DNA of 64,000 nucleotides, taken from Caballeronia mineralivorans PML1(12). Its GTDB lineage: Bacteria; Pseudomonadota; Gammaproteobacteria; Burkholderiales; Burkholderiaceae. Of this stretch, positions 18,138 to 26,144 are shown piece by piece. The position numbers and the translations under genes are program-made. Each line of letters starts with the position of its first letter. Position 1 is the first letter of the stretch. The stretch spans positions 1 through 64,000 of the forward strand of contig NZ_AEJF01000180.1 in assembly GCF_001028175.1 (NCBI RefSeq), in the 5' to 3' direction. A model generated the notes under the pieces. The model was not told where the DNA came from, made no database searches, and worked only from the letters and a program-made list of their open reading frames with translations.

Positions 18138-19556
18138 TCACTCTTCGCTCGCCGTTGCAGTCTTTCGAGGGCGGCGACTACGCGGAGCCGTCTTGCGCGG
18201 CACCCTTGCGGAAGCTTTCTTTGCGGCGGGCGCGGCCGTTTCCTGATCCGGGCGATCGGCAGCTTCGGCTGAAGCTGCAACCGCAGCTTGCTCCTCACGC
18301 CGCTCTTGCGGCGCCTTCGCGGCAACTTTCTTCGCAGCGACCTGACGTCCGCGACGCGCCGCCCCGCGCTTCGGTTGTGGCGCTTCGCGCACTTCACTCA
18401 GCCGCGCGAGCGCTTCTTCCTCGCGCTCCTGAATCACTGGCATTGGAGCAATCACCGGTTCTTCAACGACAGCCGGTTCTTCGACAAATACCCGTGGTTG
18501 TTCAAAAAACGGCTCGTCGGGCAGGACTTCAGAGCGCGCTTCGTGACTCTCATGAGTCTCTTCGAAGAGCATCGGTTCGGGCGCGGGTTGTCGCACGTTG
18601 CGGCCTTTCCTTCGATTCTTCTCGCCGCCCGATTTCGCCTGCTGCCGGGTTTCCCTCGACACGGCAGGCGTTTCAACTTCCCTGACCGTTTCCGTACTTG
18701 AGGACGATTGCGTCCGATACACAAACGCACCCGATTTTTCGTCGCGCCCTACTTCGAGCAGACCGCGTAATTGCGCTTCCTCGAGCAAATTGCCAAATGC
18801 GCGAAAGCCGTAGTAGGACTCGTTGAAATCCGGCTTGCGTCGCTTGATTGCGCTCTTTAGCACCGAGGCCCAGATCTTGCCGCTTTCGCCTCGCTCCGAG
18901 GCGAGATCGTCGAAGGTTTCCACCGCGATGGCGATGGCTTTGGCCTTGCGGTTTTCGAGTTCCTGCTTCGGCTGGCGGTCGTCGTCTGACGTGCGTTTGG
19001 ACGAAGAGGCCGCCGCCGCGTTCGCATCCCGGGAATCGCGTGCCTCGCGTGCTTCCCGTTTGGCGATCGCGCGTTGCTGCTCGCGCACGAGGTCGTCGTA
19101 GAAAATGAATTCATCGCAGTTCGCGACGAGCAGATCGGAGGTCGAGTTTTTCACGCCCACGCCGATCACCTTCTTCGCGTTCTCGCGCAGCTTCGACACG
19201 AGCGGCGAGAAGTCCGAATCGCCGCTGATGATCACGAAGGTATCGACGTGCGATTTCGTGTAGCAGAGATCGAGGGCATCGACGACGAGCCGGATGTCCG
19301 CCGAATTCTTGCCCGACTGACGCACGTGCGGAATTTCGATCAGCTCGAAACTGGCTTCGTGCATGGCCGCTTTAAAACCTTTGTAGCGATCCCAGTCGCA
19401 ATAAGCCTTTTTCACCACGATGCTGCCTTTGAGCAGCAGCCGTTCGAGCACCGGCATGATGTCGAACTTGTCGTATTTCGCGTCGCGCACGCCGAGGGCG
19501 ACGTTTTCGAAGTCGCAAAACAACGCCATGCTGACGCTATCAGGGGATGAGGCCAT
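18138..19556 (-). CDS. NYN-domain ribonuclease-like protein with LOTUS/OST-HTH domain and basic tail
   Basis: A 472-residue protein. Residues about 8-170 form a NYN (LabA/PIN-like) domain with acidic positions in LFCDFENV, NSADIRLVVDALDL and ISGDSDFSPL, the expected metal-binding site of an RNase fold. Residues about 220-290 fit an OST-HTH/LOTUS RNA-binding domain (ESGKIWASVLKSAIKR onwards). The last 150 residues are low-complexity Ala/Lys/Arg/Glu, probably disordered. I chose the start at 19556 (GGAG upstream); an extra 17 codons upstream are open. It likely acts on structured RNA; targets are unknown. Confidence 0.85.
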   Translation of the reverse strand: MASSPDSVSMALFCDFENVALGVRDAKYDKFDIMPVLERLLLKGSIVVKKAYCDWDRYKGFKAAMHEASFELIEIPHVRQSGKNSADIRLVVDALDLCYTKSHVDTFVIISGDSDFSPLVSKLRENAKKVIGVGVKNSTSDLLVANCDEFIFYDDLVREQQRAIAKREAREARDSRDANAAAASSSKRTSDDDRQPKQELENRKAKAIAIAVETFDDLASERGESGKIWASVLKSAIKRRKPDFNESYYGFRAFGNLLEEAQLRGLLEVGRDEKSGAFVYRTQSSSSTETVREVETPAVSRETRQQAKSGGEKNRRKGRNVRQPAPEPMLFEETHESHEARSEVLPDEPFFEQPRVFVEEPAVVEEPVIAPMPVIQEREEEALARLSEVREAPQPKRGAARRGRQVAAKKVAAKAPQERREEQAAVAASAEAADRPDQETAAPAAKKASARVPRKTAPRSRRPRKTATASEE

Positions 19557-19668
19557 AGAAACTCCAGCAGGAATGCCGGGTGTGCACGGCAGTATTAACG
19601 AGCGCACATGATATCTGTTTGTGCGGCGAGCTTTGATTTGCGTGGCAGCCGGCAGCCCGTCAGGATGA

Positions 19669-21222
19669 TCATTGAGCGTGTCTTCGTTGACCGGTCGCGC
19701 GCGTCGACGCTCCTAGCGCTGTTTGCTCGATCACCCTTGCTAGCGTGTCAAAAGCCGGGCCAATCTGGGCGTTGGGAACGCACGCATACCCGAGCAGCAG
19801 GCCGCGACGGGCCGGAGTCTCACCGCTGTAGTACGCCGCCAGCGCCCGCACGATCACGCCGGCATCGTAAGCGGCCGCCGCCACCTCGCGATCGTTCGCA
19901 TGATCGGGCAGGCCAAGCACGAGGTGCAGTCCCGCCTCGTCGCCCATCACCGGCAGTTCATTGCCGAAGCGTGCGGTGATTGCATCGATCAGGATTTGCC
20001 GGCGCTCGCCGTACAGCGCACGCATGCGGCGCACATGCGACGTGAGGTGGCCGTCCATGATGAAATCGGTCATCACCGCCTGCTGCATCAACTGACCTTC
20101 GCGGTACAGCTCCGCGACGCCGGTACGGAACGTATCGACCAGATGTTCCGGCGCGATCATGTAGCCGATACGCAAGCCCGGAAACAGCATCTTTCCCAGA
20201 CTGCCGACGTAGATCACTTGGCCCGCATCGTCGAGGCCCTGCAGCGATGCAAGCGGGTGACTGCCGTAGCGGAACTCGCTGTCGTAGTCATCCTCGATGA
20301 TCCACACCTTGTGCTGGCGCGCGTACTCGAGCAGTGTGCGGCGGCGCGCGAGGCTCATCACCATGCCGAGCGGGTATTGATGGGACGGTGTAACAAGCGC
20401 GAGCCGCGGCGGGTTTTGCAGATCCTGTTCGCGCGGGTTAAGCCCTTCGTCGTCGACCGGCACCGGCACGAGTTTTATCCCTGAGGACTGCAGCACGCTG
20501 CGCGCGCCCCAGTAGCACGGTTCCTCGACCCATGCGCGGTCGCCAACATCGGTCAGGAGACGCACCGCGAGATCGATCGACTGATGGATGCCGGTGGTAA
20601 TGATGATCTGGTCCGGCGTGCAGTTCACCGAGCGCGCGACGCGCAGGTAGTCCGACAGGGCGCGCCGCAGGGGCCGATAACCGCCGCCTGGCGCATAGGT
20701 CAGCAGATCGGGATTGGCTTCCTTCCACAGCTTTGCCTGCAGGCGGCTCCATGTGCGCGCCGGAAACTCGGCGACATCGGGCACGCCCGGCATGAACGCG
20801 CCCCACTGCTTGAGCGACACGCCTGCCTGGTCGATCAGGCGGCGGCCGCGCGACGACAGGTCGCCGTGTTCACGCCGGATGGGAGTGGGCGCGCCCGGCT
20901 CGATCGAACCACTAGCCGGCAATGCCCGGCGTGCATTGACCGCCGCGCTGTCAGGCCGCGTATCGGCGACATAAGTGCCGCTGCCCATGGTCGAGATCAC
21001 GTAGCCTTCGGCCGTCAACTGGTCGTACACGCGTAGTACCGTGTTGCGAGCAATAAGCAGGTCGCCTGCGAGCGTTCGTGAACTGGGCAACTTGGTGCCA
21101 GGCGGCAACTGGCCGGTCAGGATCGCCTGCTGCATCAGCCGCAGCACCTGCCGGTAGGAGGGTTCGGCTGCAGCCCGGTCAAGCCGCGCGGCGAGCCAAT
21201 CCGACAAGATGACTGTGTCCAA
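19669..21222 (-). CDS. MocR family regulator (GntR HTH fused to aminotransferase domain)
   Basis: A 517-residue PLP-dependent regulator of the MocR/GabR/PdxR type. A GntR winged HTH (about 15-85, with PPGTKLPSSRTLA) is linked to a fold-type I aminotransferase-like domain (about 150-500) with WIIEDDYDSEFRY and the PLP lysine in YVGSLGKMLFPGLRIGY. The apparent start is TTG at 21222. It is divergent from a polyamine/GABA-type ABC importer, which it probably regulates in response to PLP plus an amine. Repeated GGTTC elements lie in the shared promoter. Confidence 0.88.
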   Translation of the reverse strand: MDTVILSDWLAARLDRAAAEPSYRQVLRLMQQAILTGQLPPGTKLPSSRTLAGDLLIARNTVLRVYDQLTAEGYVISTMGSGTYVADTRPDSAAVNARRALPASGSIEPGAPTPIRREHGDLSSRGRRLIDQAGVSLKQWGAFMPGVPDVAEFPARTWSRLQAKLWKEANPDLLTYAPGGGYRPLRRALSDYLRVARSVNCTPDQIIITTGIHQSIDLAVRLLTDVGDRAWVEEPCYWGARSVLQSSGIKLVPVPVDDEGLNPREQDLQNPPRLALVTPSHQYPLGMVMSLARRRTLLEYARQHKVWIIEDDYDSEFRYGSHPLASLQGLDDAGQVIYVGSLGKMLFPGLRIGYMIAPEHLVDTFRTGVAELYREGQLMQQAVMTDFIMDGHLTSHVRRMRALYGERRQILIDAITARFGNELPVMGDEAGLHLVLGLPDHANDREVAAAAYDAGVIVRALAAYYSGETPARRGLLLGYACVPNAQIGPAFDTLARVIEQTALGASTRATGQRRHAQ

Positions 21223-21223
21223 G

Positions 21224-21286
21224 TGGTTCTATCCAGAATAATGAAATGGTTCTCTATTGTAGAACCGTAAGCGGCTATAGTGGTTC
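21224..21286. promoter_or_regulatory. Candidate MocR operator: TGGTTC repeats
   Basis: In the 128-bp divergent promoter region three direct copies of TGGTTC (21224, 21247, 21281) and one inverted copy (GAACC, 21262-21266) occur. The pair at 21247-21266 forms a GGTTCT/AGAACC inverted repeat. MocR/GabR regulators typically bind direct repeats in such divergent regions. Assignment is by position and repetition only. Confidence 0.5.
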
Positions 21287-21350
21287 ACACATTTGATGCG
21301 CTTCCCCTGTTCGGAGGGAGCCAGCCGGGACGGCGAAGGAGACTTGGACA

Positions 21351-22448
21351 ATGAAGACCGAAGACGTGATCGTCAGCTTTCGGGGTGTGCGCAAGACGTA
21401 TGACGGCGAGACGCTCGTCGTCAAACAACTTGATCTGGACATCTACCAGGGGGAATTCCTTACCCTGCTCGGGCCATCCGGCTCCGGCAAGACCACCTGC
21501 CTGATGATGCTGGCGGGCTTCGAATTTCCGACGGGCGGCGAGATCTGGCTCGACGGGACGCTGCTCAATACGGTGCCGCCGCACAAGCGGAACATCGGCA
21601 TGGTGTTCCAGAACTACGCGCTGTTTCCGCATCTGACTGTCGAGCAGAACGTTGCGTATCCATTGACTGTGCGAAAGCTGTCGGCTGAAGAGCGCGCGTA
21701 TCGGGTAGACAACGCGCTCAAGATGGTGCGCATGGATAGCTTCTCGAAGCGCTATCCGGCGCAGTTGTCGGGTGGCCAGCAACAGCGGATCGCGCTGGCG
21801 CGTGCGCTTGTGTTCGAACCCAAGCTGGTCTTGATGGATGAGCCACTCGGCGCGCTCGACAAGCAGTTGCGCGAGCATATGCAGTATGAACTTAAATCAC
21901 TGCACGAAAAACTCGGCGTGACGTTTGTCTACGTGACGCACGATCAGGGCGAGGCGCTGACCATGTCGGACCGCGTTGCCGTGTTCGACAAGGGCATCGT
22001 GCAGCAGCTCGACACAGTCGACCGGCTCTACGAATCGCCATGCAATGAGTTCGTCGCGAACTTCATCGGCGATAGCAACAAGTTGCGCGGCACGGTGGCG
22101 GACGTCGACGGAGACTACTGTGAGTTTCATTTGATCGACGGCACGCGCCTCACGGGCCGCAACATTGGTGGCGCGCGGGCGGGTACGCCGGCGGTGGCGT
22201 GCATCCGGCCCGAACGCATGAAGCTTGCGGCCGGCACATCGCGGCCCGGCACCAACACGCTGGCGGGCGAGGCGCTCGGGCTGATCTATTTCGGCGACCA
22301 CGTGCGCATGCGATGTGGCTTGCCGGAACAGGACGAGTGTTTTGTCAAGGTGCCGCTCGGCACTCAAGCGCTCAATACCTTTGCGCCAGGCGTTCCAGTC
22401 GCGCTCGAGTTCGCCCCTGAGCATCTGCGCGTGTTTGCCGGGGCCTGA
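21351..22448 (+). CDS. ABC transporter ATP-binding protein (PotA-like)
   Basis: A 365-residue ATPase that powers the importer encoded downstream. It has Walker A GPSGSGKTT, signature LSGGQQQR, Walker B LVLMDEPLGALD and the switch histidine in VTHDQ, followed by a C-terminal TOBE domain (about 280-360). It closely resembles the spermidine/putrescine (PotA/YdcT) group. First gene of a four-gene operon divergent from the MocR gene. Confidence 0.9.
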   Translation: MKTEDVIVSFRGVRKTYDGETLVVKQLDLDIYQGEFLTLLGPSGSGKTTCLMMLAGFEFPTGGEIWLDGTLLNTVPPHKRNIGMVFQNYALFPHLTVEQNVAYPLTVRKLSAEERAYRVDNALKMVRMDSFSKRYPAQLSGGQQQRIALARALVFEPKLVLMDEPLGALDKQLREHMQYELKSLHEKLGVTFVYVTHDQGEALTMSDRVAVFDKGIVQQLDTVDRLYESPCNEFVANFIGDSNKLRGTVADVDGDYCEFHLIDGTRLTGRNIGGARAGTPAVACIRPERMKLAAGTSRPGTNTLAGEALGLIYFGDHVRMRCGLPEQDECFVKVPLGTQALNTFAPGVPVALEFAPEHLRVFAGA

Positions 22449-22519
22449 GGTTCAGCAGGATAACAACGTCATACAGTAGTCACTGGTTAGCACACCATCA
22501 CAAAGGAGAGGAACACACC

Positions 22520-23563
22520 ATGTTGAAGATTGGCAAAACGCGTTGCGCTATCGGTGCTGTCGCACTTGCACTGGGCGCCGCACAGGTCAGCGCGGCCGAA
22601 CTGACGGTCGTCAACTTCGGCGGCGCGAACGGCGATGCGCAGAAGGTTGCATTCAACCAGGCATTTGCAACGCAGACCGGCAACACGGTCACCGCCGTCG
22701 AATACGACGGCGAGCAGGCCAAAGTGAAGGCGATGGTCGAAGCGAAGCACGTGAACTGGGACGTCGTCGAAGTCGAATCGGGCGACCTTGGCCGCGGCTG
22801 CGACGAAGGCCTGTACGAGAAGCTGGACTGGTCGAAGATCGGCAAGAAATCCGATCTGATTCCGGAAGCGCCGCAAACGTGCGGAGCGGGCATTTTCGTA
22901 TGGTCGACGGCACTCGCATATAACGCGGACAAGCTGAAGACCGCGCCGGCCAGCTGGGCTGACTTCTGGGACGTGAAGAAATTCCCCGGCAAGCGCGGCA
23001 TGCGCAAGGGCGCGCGCTATAACCTCGAATTCGCGCTGATGGCTGACGGTGTAGCGCCAAAGGACGTCTACAAGGTGCTCGCGACCAAGGAAGGCCAGGA
23101 CCGCGCGTTCAGGAAGCTCGCCGAACTGAAGCCGAACATCCAGTGGTGGGAAGCAGGCGCACAACCGCCGCAGTTCCTTGTGGCGGGCGATGTGGTGATG
23201 TCCACCGCGTACAACGGCCGCATTGACGCCGCGCAGAAGGAAGGCAAGAACCTGAAGGTGGTGTGGAACGGCAGCATCTACGACCTCGATTACTGGGCCA
23301 TGCCGAAGGGCACGCCGAACAAGGCGCTGGCCGAGCAGTACATTGCGTACACGCTCACGTCGAAGCCGCAGCAGGACTACGCGAAGCACATCGCGTACGG
23401 TCCGGTGAACGTCGCGGCCATCAAGTCGCTCGATCCGAAGACGCTCGCCAACCTGCCGAACTCGCCGGCCAACGGCAAGAACGCAGTGCTGCAAGACCTG
23501 GCGTTCTGGACCGACCATGGCGACGAGCTGGAACAGCGTTTCGCTTCGTGGGCTGCAAAGTAA
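22520..23563 (+). CDS. ABC transporter periplasmic substrate-binding protein (PotD/YdcS-like)
   Basis: A 347-residue periplasmic binding protein. The signal peptide has a basic N terminus (MLKIGKTRC), a hydrophobic stretch and cleavage near SAAE (about residue 24). The mature protein starts ELTVVNFGGANG, typical of COG0687 polyamine-type receptors; VEVESGDLGRGC and AYNGRIDAAQKEGK lie in ligand-binding positions. With the MocR neighbour the likely ligand is putrescine, GABA or a related amine (inference). Confidence 0.9.
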   Translation: MLKIGKTRCAIGAVALALGAAQVSAAELTVVNFGGANGDAQKVAFNQAFATQTGNTVTAVEYDGEQAKVKAMVEAKHVNWDVVEVESGDLGRGCDEGLYEKLDWSKIGKKSDLIPEAPQTCGAGIFVWSTALAYNADKLKTAPASWADFWDVKKFPGKRGMRKGARYNLEFALMADGVAPKDVYKVLATKEGQDRAFRKLAELKPNIQWWEAGAQPPQFLVAGDVVMSTAYNGRIDAAQKEGKNLKVVWNGSIYDLDYWAMPKGTPNKALAEQYIAYTLTSKPQQDYAKHIAYGPVNVAAIKSLDPKTLANLPNSPANGKNAVLQDLAFWTDHGDELEQRFASWAAK

Positions 23564-23603
23564 GCGCTCAGAGATAGCTAAATAGCGTAAGCAGGCAACA
23601 CGG

Positions 23604-23672
23604 GGCGCGGTTTCGCGACACACGAAACCGCGCCGCATCGATGCAGGATCCGCGCGCCACTGCGGCGCGCGG
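23604..23672 (+). promoter_or_regulatory. Two tandem perfect hairpins between receptor and permease genes
   Basis: The first hairpin has a 12-bp perfect stem (GGCGCGGTTTCG, 23604-23615, with 23623-23634; 7-nt loop). The second has a 9-bp perfect stem (CCGCGCGCC, 23650-23658, with 23664-23672; 5-nt loop). Neither is followed by a T run. Such intercistronic structures often stabilise the upstream receptor mRNA and lower permease expression. Confidence 0.6.
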
Positions 23673-23696
23673 CGGGATGCAAGGCAGGGGACAGGT

Positions 23697-24974
23697 GTGA
23701 CCACGATGACGATCGCCGCCGATTCATCGCCCGAATCGACGGGTAGACTTAAACGCGAACTGAAGGCCGCCGAGGCGAAAAAGCGCGCGATGGCGCTGCT
23801 GCTGGTCGCGCCCCTGGCAATTTTTCTGCTGCTGATTTTTGTCGTGCCGATAGCCGCCTTGCTCACGCGTGCCGTGCAGAACCCCGAGGTGGTTGCGGCG
23901 TTGCCGCACACATTGAAAGCGCTCAACGGCTGGGATCGCAAGACCCCGCCCGCCGACGCCGCCTACGCCGCACTTGCCACTGATCTGGTCGCGATCTCGG
24001 ACGGTGACGCGATGGGTGCACTGGCCCGGCGGTTAAACACCGAAATTCCGGGTTATCGCTCGTTGGTTGCAAAGACGGCACGCGCGATGCCTCTCGCCGA
24101 CGCCGACGGCCATCCGCTCGCTCTGACGCCCGCCCAGGTTCACGGGAAGCTAGTCGAACTGGACCCGCGCTGGAATGACATCGCGTACTGGCAAGCCATC
24201 GCGAAGAACGGCAGCGCGTATTCGCCGTTCTACCTGCTGGCGTCGCTCGATCACAAACAGGATGGGTTCGGCCACGTCATCGCGACCGATCCGGATCAAC
24301 AAATCTATCTCACCGTTTTCAACCGGACTTTCGTGATCGGCGCGGCCGTGACGATCTTCACGCTGCTGCTCGGCTATCCGCTTGCTTACTGGATCTCCAC
24401 GCTGTCGGCCCGCCGCGCGAACCTGGTGATGATTCTCGTGCTGATTCCGTTCTGGACCTCGATCCTCGTGCGCGTGGCCGCCTGGATCGTGATTCTGCAG
24501 GGCGAAGGGCTGGTCAACAAGGCGTTGATTGGCAGCGGGCTGATCCATGATCCGCTTGCGTTGTTGTTCAACCGGGTTGGCGTGTACATCTCAATGACGC
24601 ACATTCTGCTGCCGTTCATGATCCTGCCGCTCTACAGCGTGATGAAGTCGATCCCGCCGACCTATCAGCGCGCGGCGATTTCCCTTGGCAGCCACCCGTT
24701 CGCCGCCTTCTGGCGCGTATATGTGCCGCAGACTTATCCGGGTATCGGCGCGGGTGCGTTGCTGGTGTTCATTCTCGCGATCGGCTACTACATCACGCCG
24801 GCGCTGCTCGGAGGACCGAACGACCAGATGGTCAGCTACTACGTCGCGTATTTCACCAACGTGACAATCAACTGGGGCATGGCGTGTGCACTCGGCGCGC
24901 TGCTGCTCGCCGCGACGCTCGTGCTGTATGCCGTGTATGGGCGATTTACGCGCTCACAACTGAGTCTCGGCTGA
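23697..24974 (+). CDS. ABC transporter permease (PotB-like) with large periplasmic insertion
   Basis: A 425-residue inner-membrane permease, longer than the roughly 300 residues usual for PotB/YdcU. After the first transmembrane helix (about 37-60) a soluble segment of about 140 residues (60-200) precedes the remaining helices. The conserved EAA-type loop (IPPTYQRAAISLGSHPFAAF) lies near residue 320. The listed start is GTG at 23697; an ATG at 23706 is an alternative. It pairs with the PotC-like permease 16 bp downstream. Confidence 0.88.
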   Translation: MTTMTIAADSSPESTGRLKRELKAAEAKKRAMALLLVAPLAIFLLLIFVVPIAALLTRAVQNPEVVAALPHTLKALNGWDRKTPPADAAYAALATDLVAISDGDAMGALARRLNTEIPGYRSLVAKTARAMPLADADGHPLALTPAQVHGKLVELDPRWNDIAYWQAIAKNGSAYSPFYLLASLDHKQDGFGHVIATDPDQQIYLTVFNRTFVIGAAVTIFTLLLGYPLAYWISTLSARRANLVMILVLIPFWTSILVRVAAWIVILQGEGLVNKALIGSGLIHDPLALLFNRVGVYISMTHILLPFMILPLYSVMKSIPPTYQRAAISLGSHPFAAFWRVYVPQTYPGIGAGALLVFILAIGYYITPALLGGPNDQMVSYYVAYFTNVTINWGMACALGALLLAATLVLYAVYGRFTRSQLSLG

Positions 24975-24993
24975 ATCTGGGCGGAGCCAAGTG

Positions 24994-25830
24994 ATGAAAC
25001 TTTCCAAACCCCTGTTTGCGCCACACATGTCGATGGTCGAGCGCGTGTGGTATTTCGCGCTGCGCGGTCTCGCCGTGCTTACATTGCTATACCTGATCTT
25101 GCCGGTGCTGGCGATCGTGCCGCTGTCGTTCTCGTCGAGCACGTTCCTTGTGTATCCGATTCCGGGCTGGTCGCTGCGCTGGTACGAAAATCTGATCGGA
25201 TCCGCCGAATGGCGCATGGCGGCGAAGAACAGCTTTATCGTGGCGCCGTCGGCTACGGTGGTAGCGACCGTGCTCGGAACGCTGGCAGCGATCGGTCTCA
25301 CGAAGGCGAACTTTCGCGGCAAAGCGCTGCTGATGGCAGTCCTGATCTCGCCGATGATCGTGCCGGTGGTCGTGGTCGGCGTCGGCATGTATCTGTTCTT
25401 CGCGCCGCTCGGATTGGCGAATACCTATATCGGGCTGATCCTCGCGCATGCTTCGCTGGGCGTGCCGTTCGTCGTGACGACGGTGGCAGCGACGCTGCAG
25501 GGCTTCAACTACAACCTGGTGCGCGCGAGCCTGTCGCTTGGCGCGAATCCCGTGACCACGTTCTTTCGCATCACGTTGCCGGTGATCGCGCCTGGCGTGA
25601 TCTCGGGTGCGCTGTTCGCGTTTGCGACGTCGTTTGACGAAGTGGTCGTCACACTGTTCCTCGCCGGGGCGAATCAGACGACACTGCCGCGCCAGATGTT
25701 CACCGGCATCCGCGAAAACATCAGCCCTACCATCGCAGCGCTCGCGACGATTCTGATCGTGTTCTCGACGGGCTTGTTGCTCGCGCTCGAATGGCTGCGT
25801 GGGCGCAATGCGGCGCGGGCAGTGGCATAA
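24994..25830 (+). CDS. ABC transporter permease (PotC-like)
   Basis: A 278-residue permease with six predicted helices, the second membrane subunit of the importer. The EAA loop (NLVRASLSLGANPVTTFF) near 185 contacts the ATPase. I use the ATG at 24994, with GGAG about 10 nt upstream; a GTG directly before it is also possible. Last gene of the operon. Confidence 0.9.
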   Translation: MKLSKPLFAPHMSMVERVWYFALRGLAVLTLLYLILPVLAIVPLSFSSSTFLVYPIPGWSLRWYENLIGSAEWRMAAKNSFIVAPSATVVATVLGTLAAIGLTKANFRGKALLMAVLISPMIVPVVVVGVGMYLFFAPLGLANTYIGLILAHASLGVPFVVTTVAATLQGFNYNLVRASLSLGANPVTTFFRITLPVIAPGVISGALFAFATSFDEVVVTLFLAGANQTTLPRQMFTGIRENISPTIAALATILIVFSTGLLLALEWLRGRNAARAVA

Positions 25831-26144
25831 GCGCTGTCTGTGGCACCCAAAACGGCCGATAGCCAATCATCAAACACTCATCCTCCACGGGCCGAAAACA
25901 GGAGCGTTGCGCGGCGTTGCCCCGAGCGCGTCGGTCGAAGGACCGGGTGGACCACGGAAGTTCGGTATCGGACCGAGTTTGGCACTCATCGGTCCATGCC
26001 TAAGCTTGGGCAGTTTTCCTGGATATGGACTTGACCTGCGCATCGCGCGTGCGAGGCGGCCTCGAAGGTCAATGGCAGTCGTCAGCAGCTTCGTTCAGTT
26101 TGTGAAGAGCCGCTGGCTCGATACGTTGATTCCGCGACGACCGC
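25831..26144. other. Intergenic region, 314 bp, between convergent genes
   Basis: Lies between the end of the permease gene and the end of the PAP2 lipoprotein gene. I see no convincing gene, no clear hairpin terminator and no recognisable mobile-element remnant. Confidence 0.5.

Noticed and set aside
22487-23941. Long open frame (484 codons) antisense to the ABC receptor gene
   Set aside because: Shadow of the receptor gene; no RBS, no family motifs.
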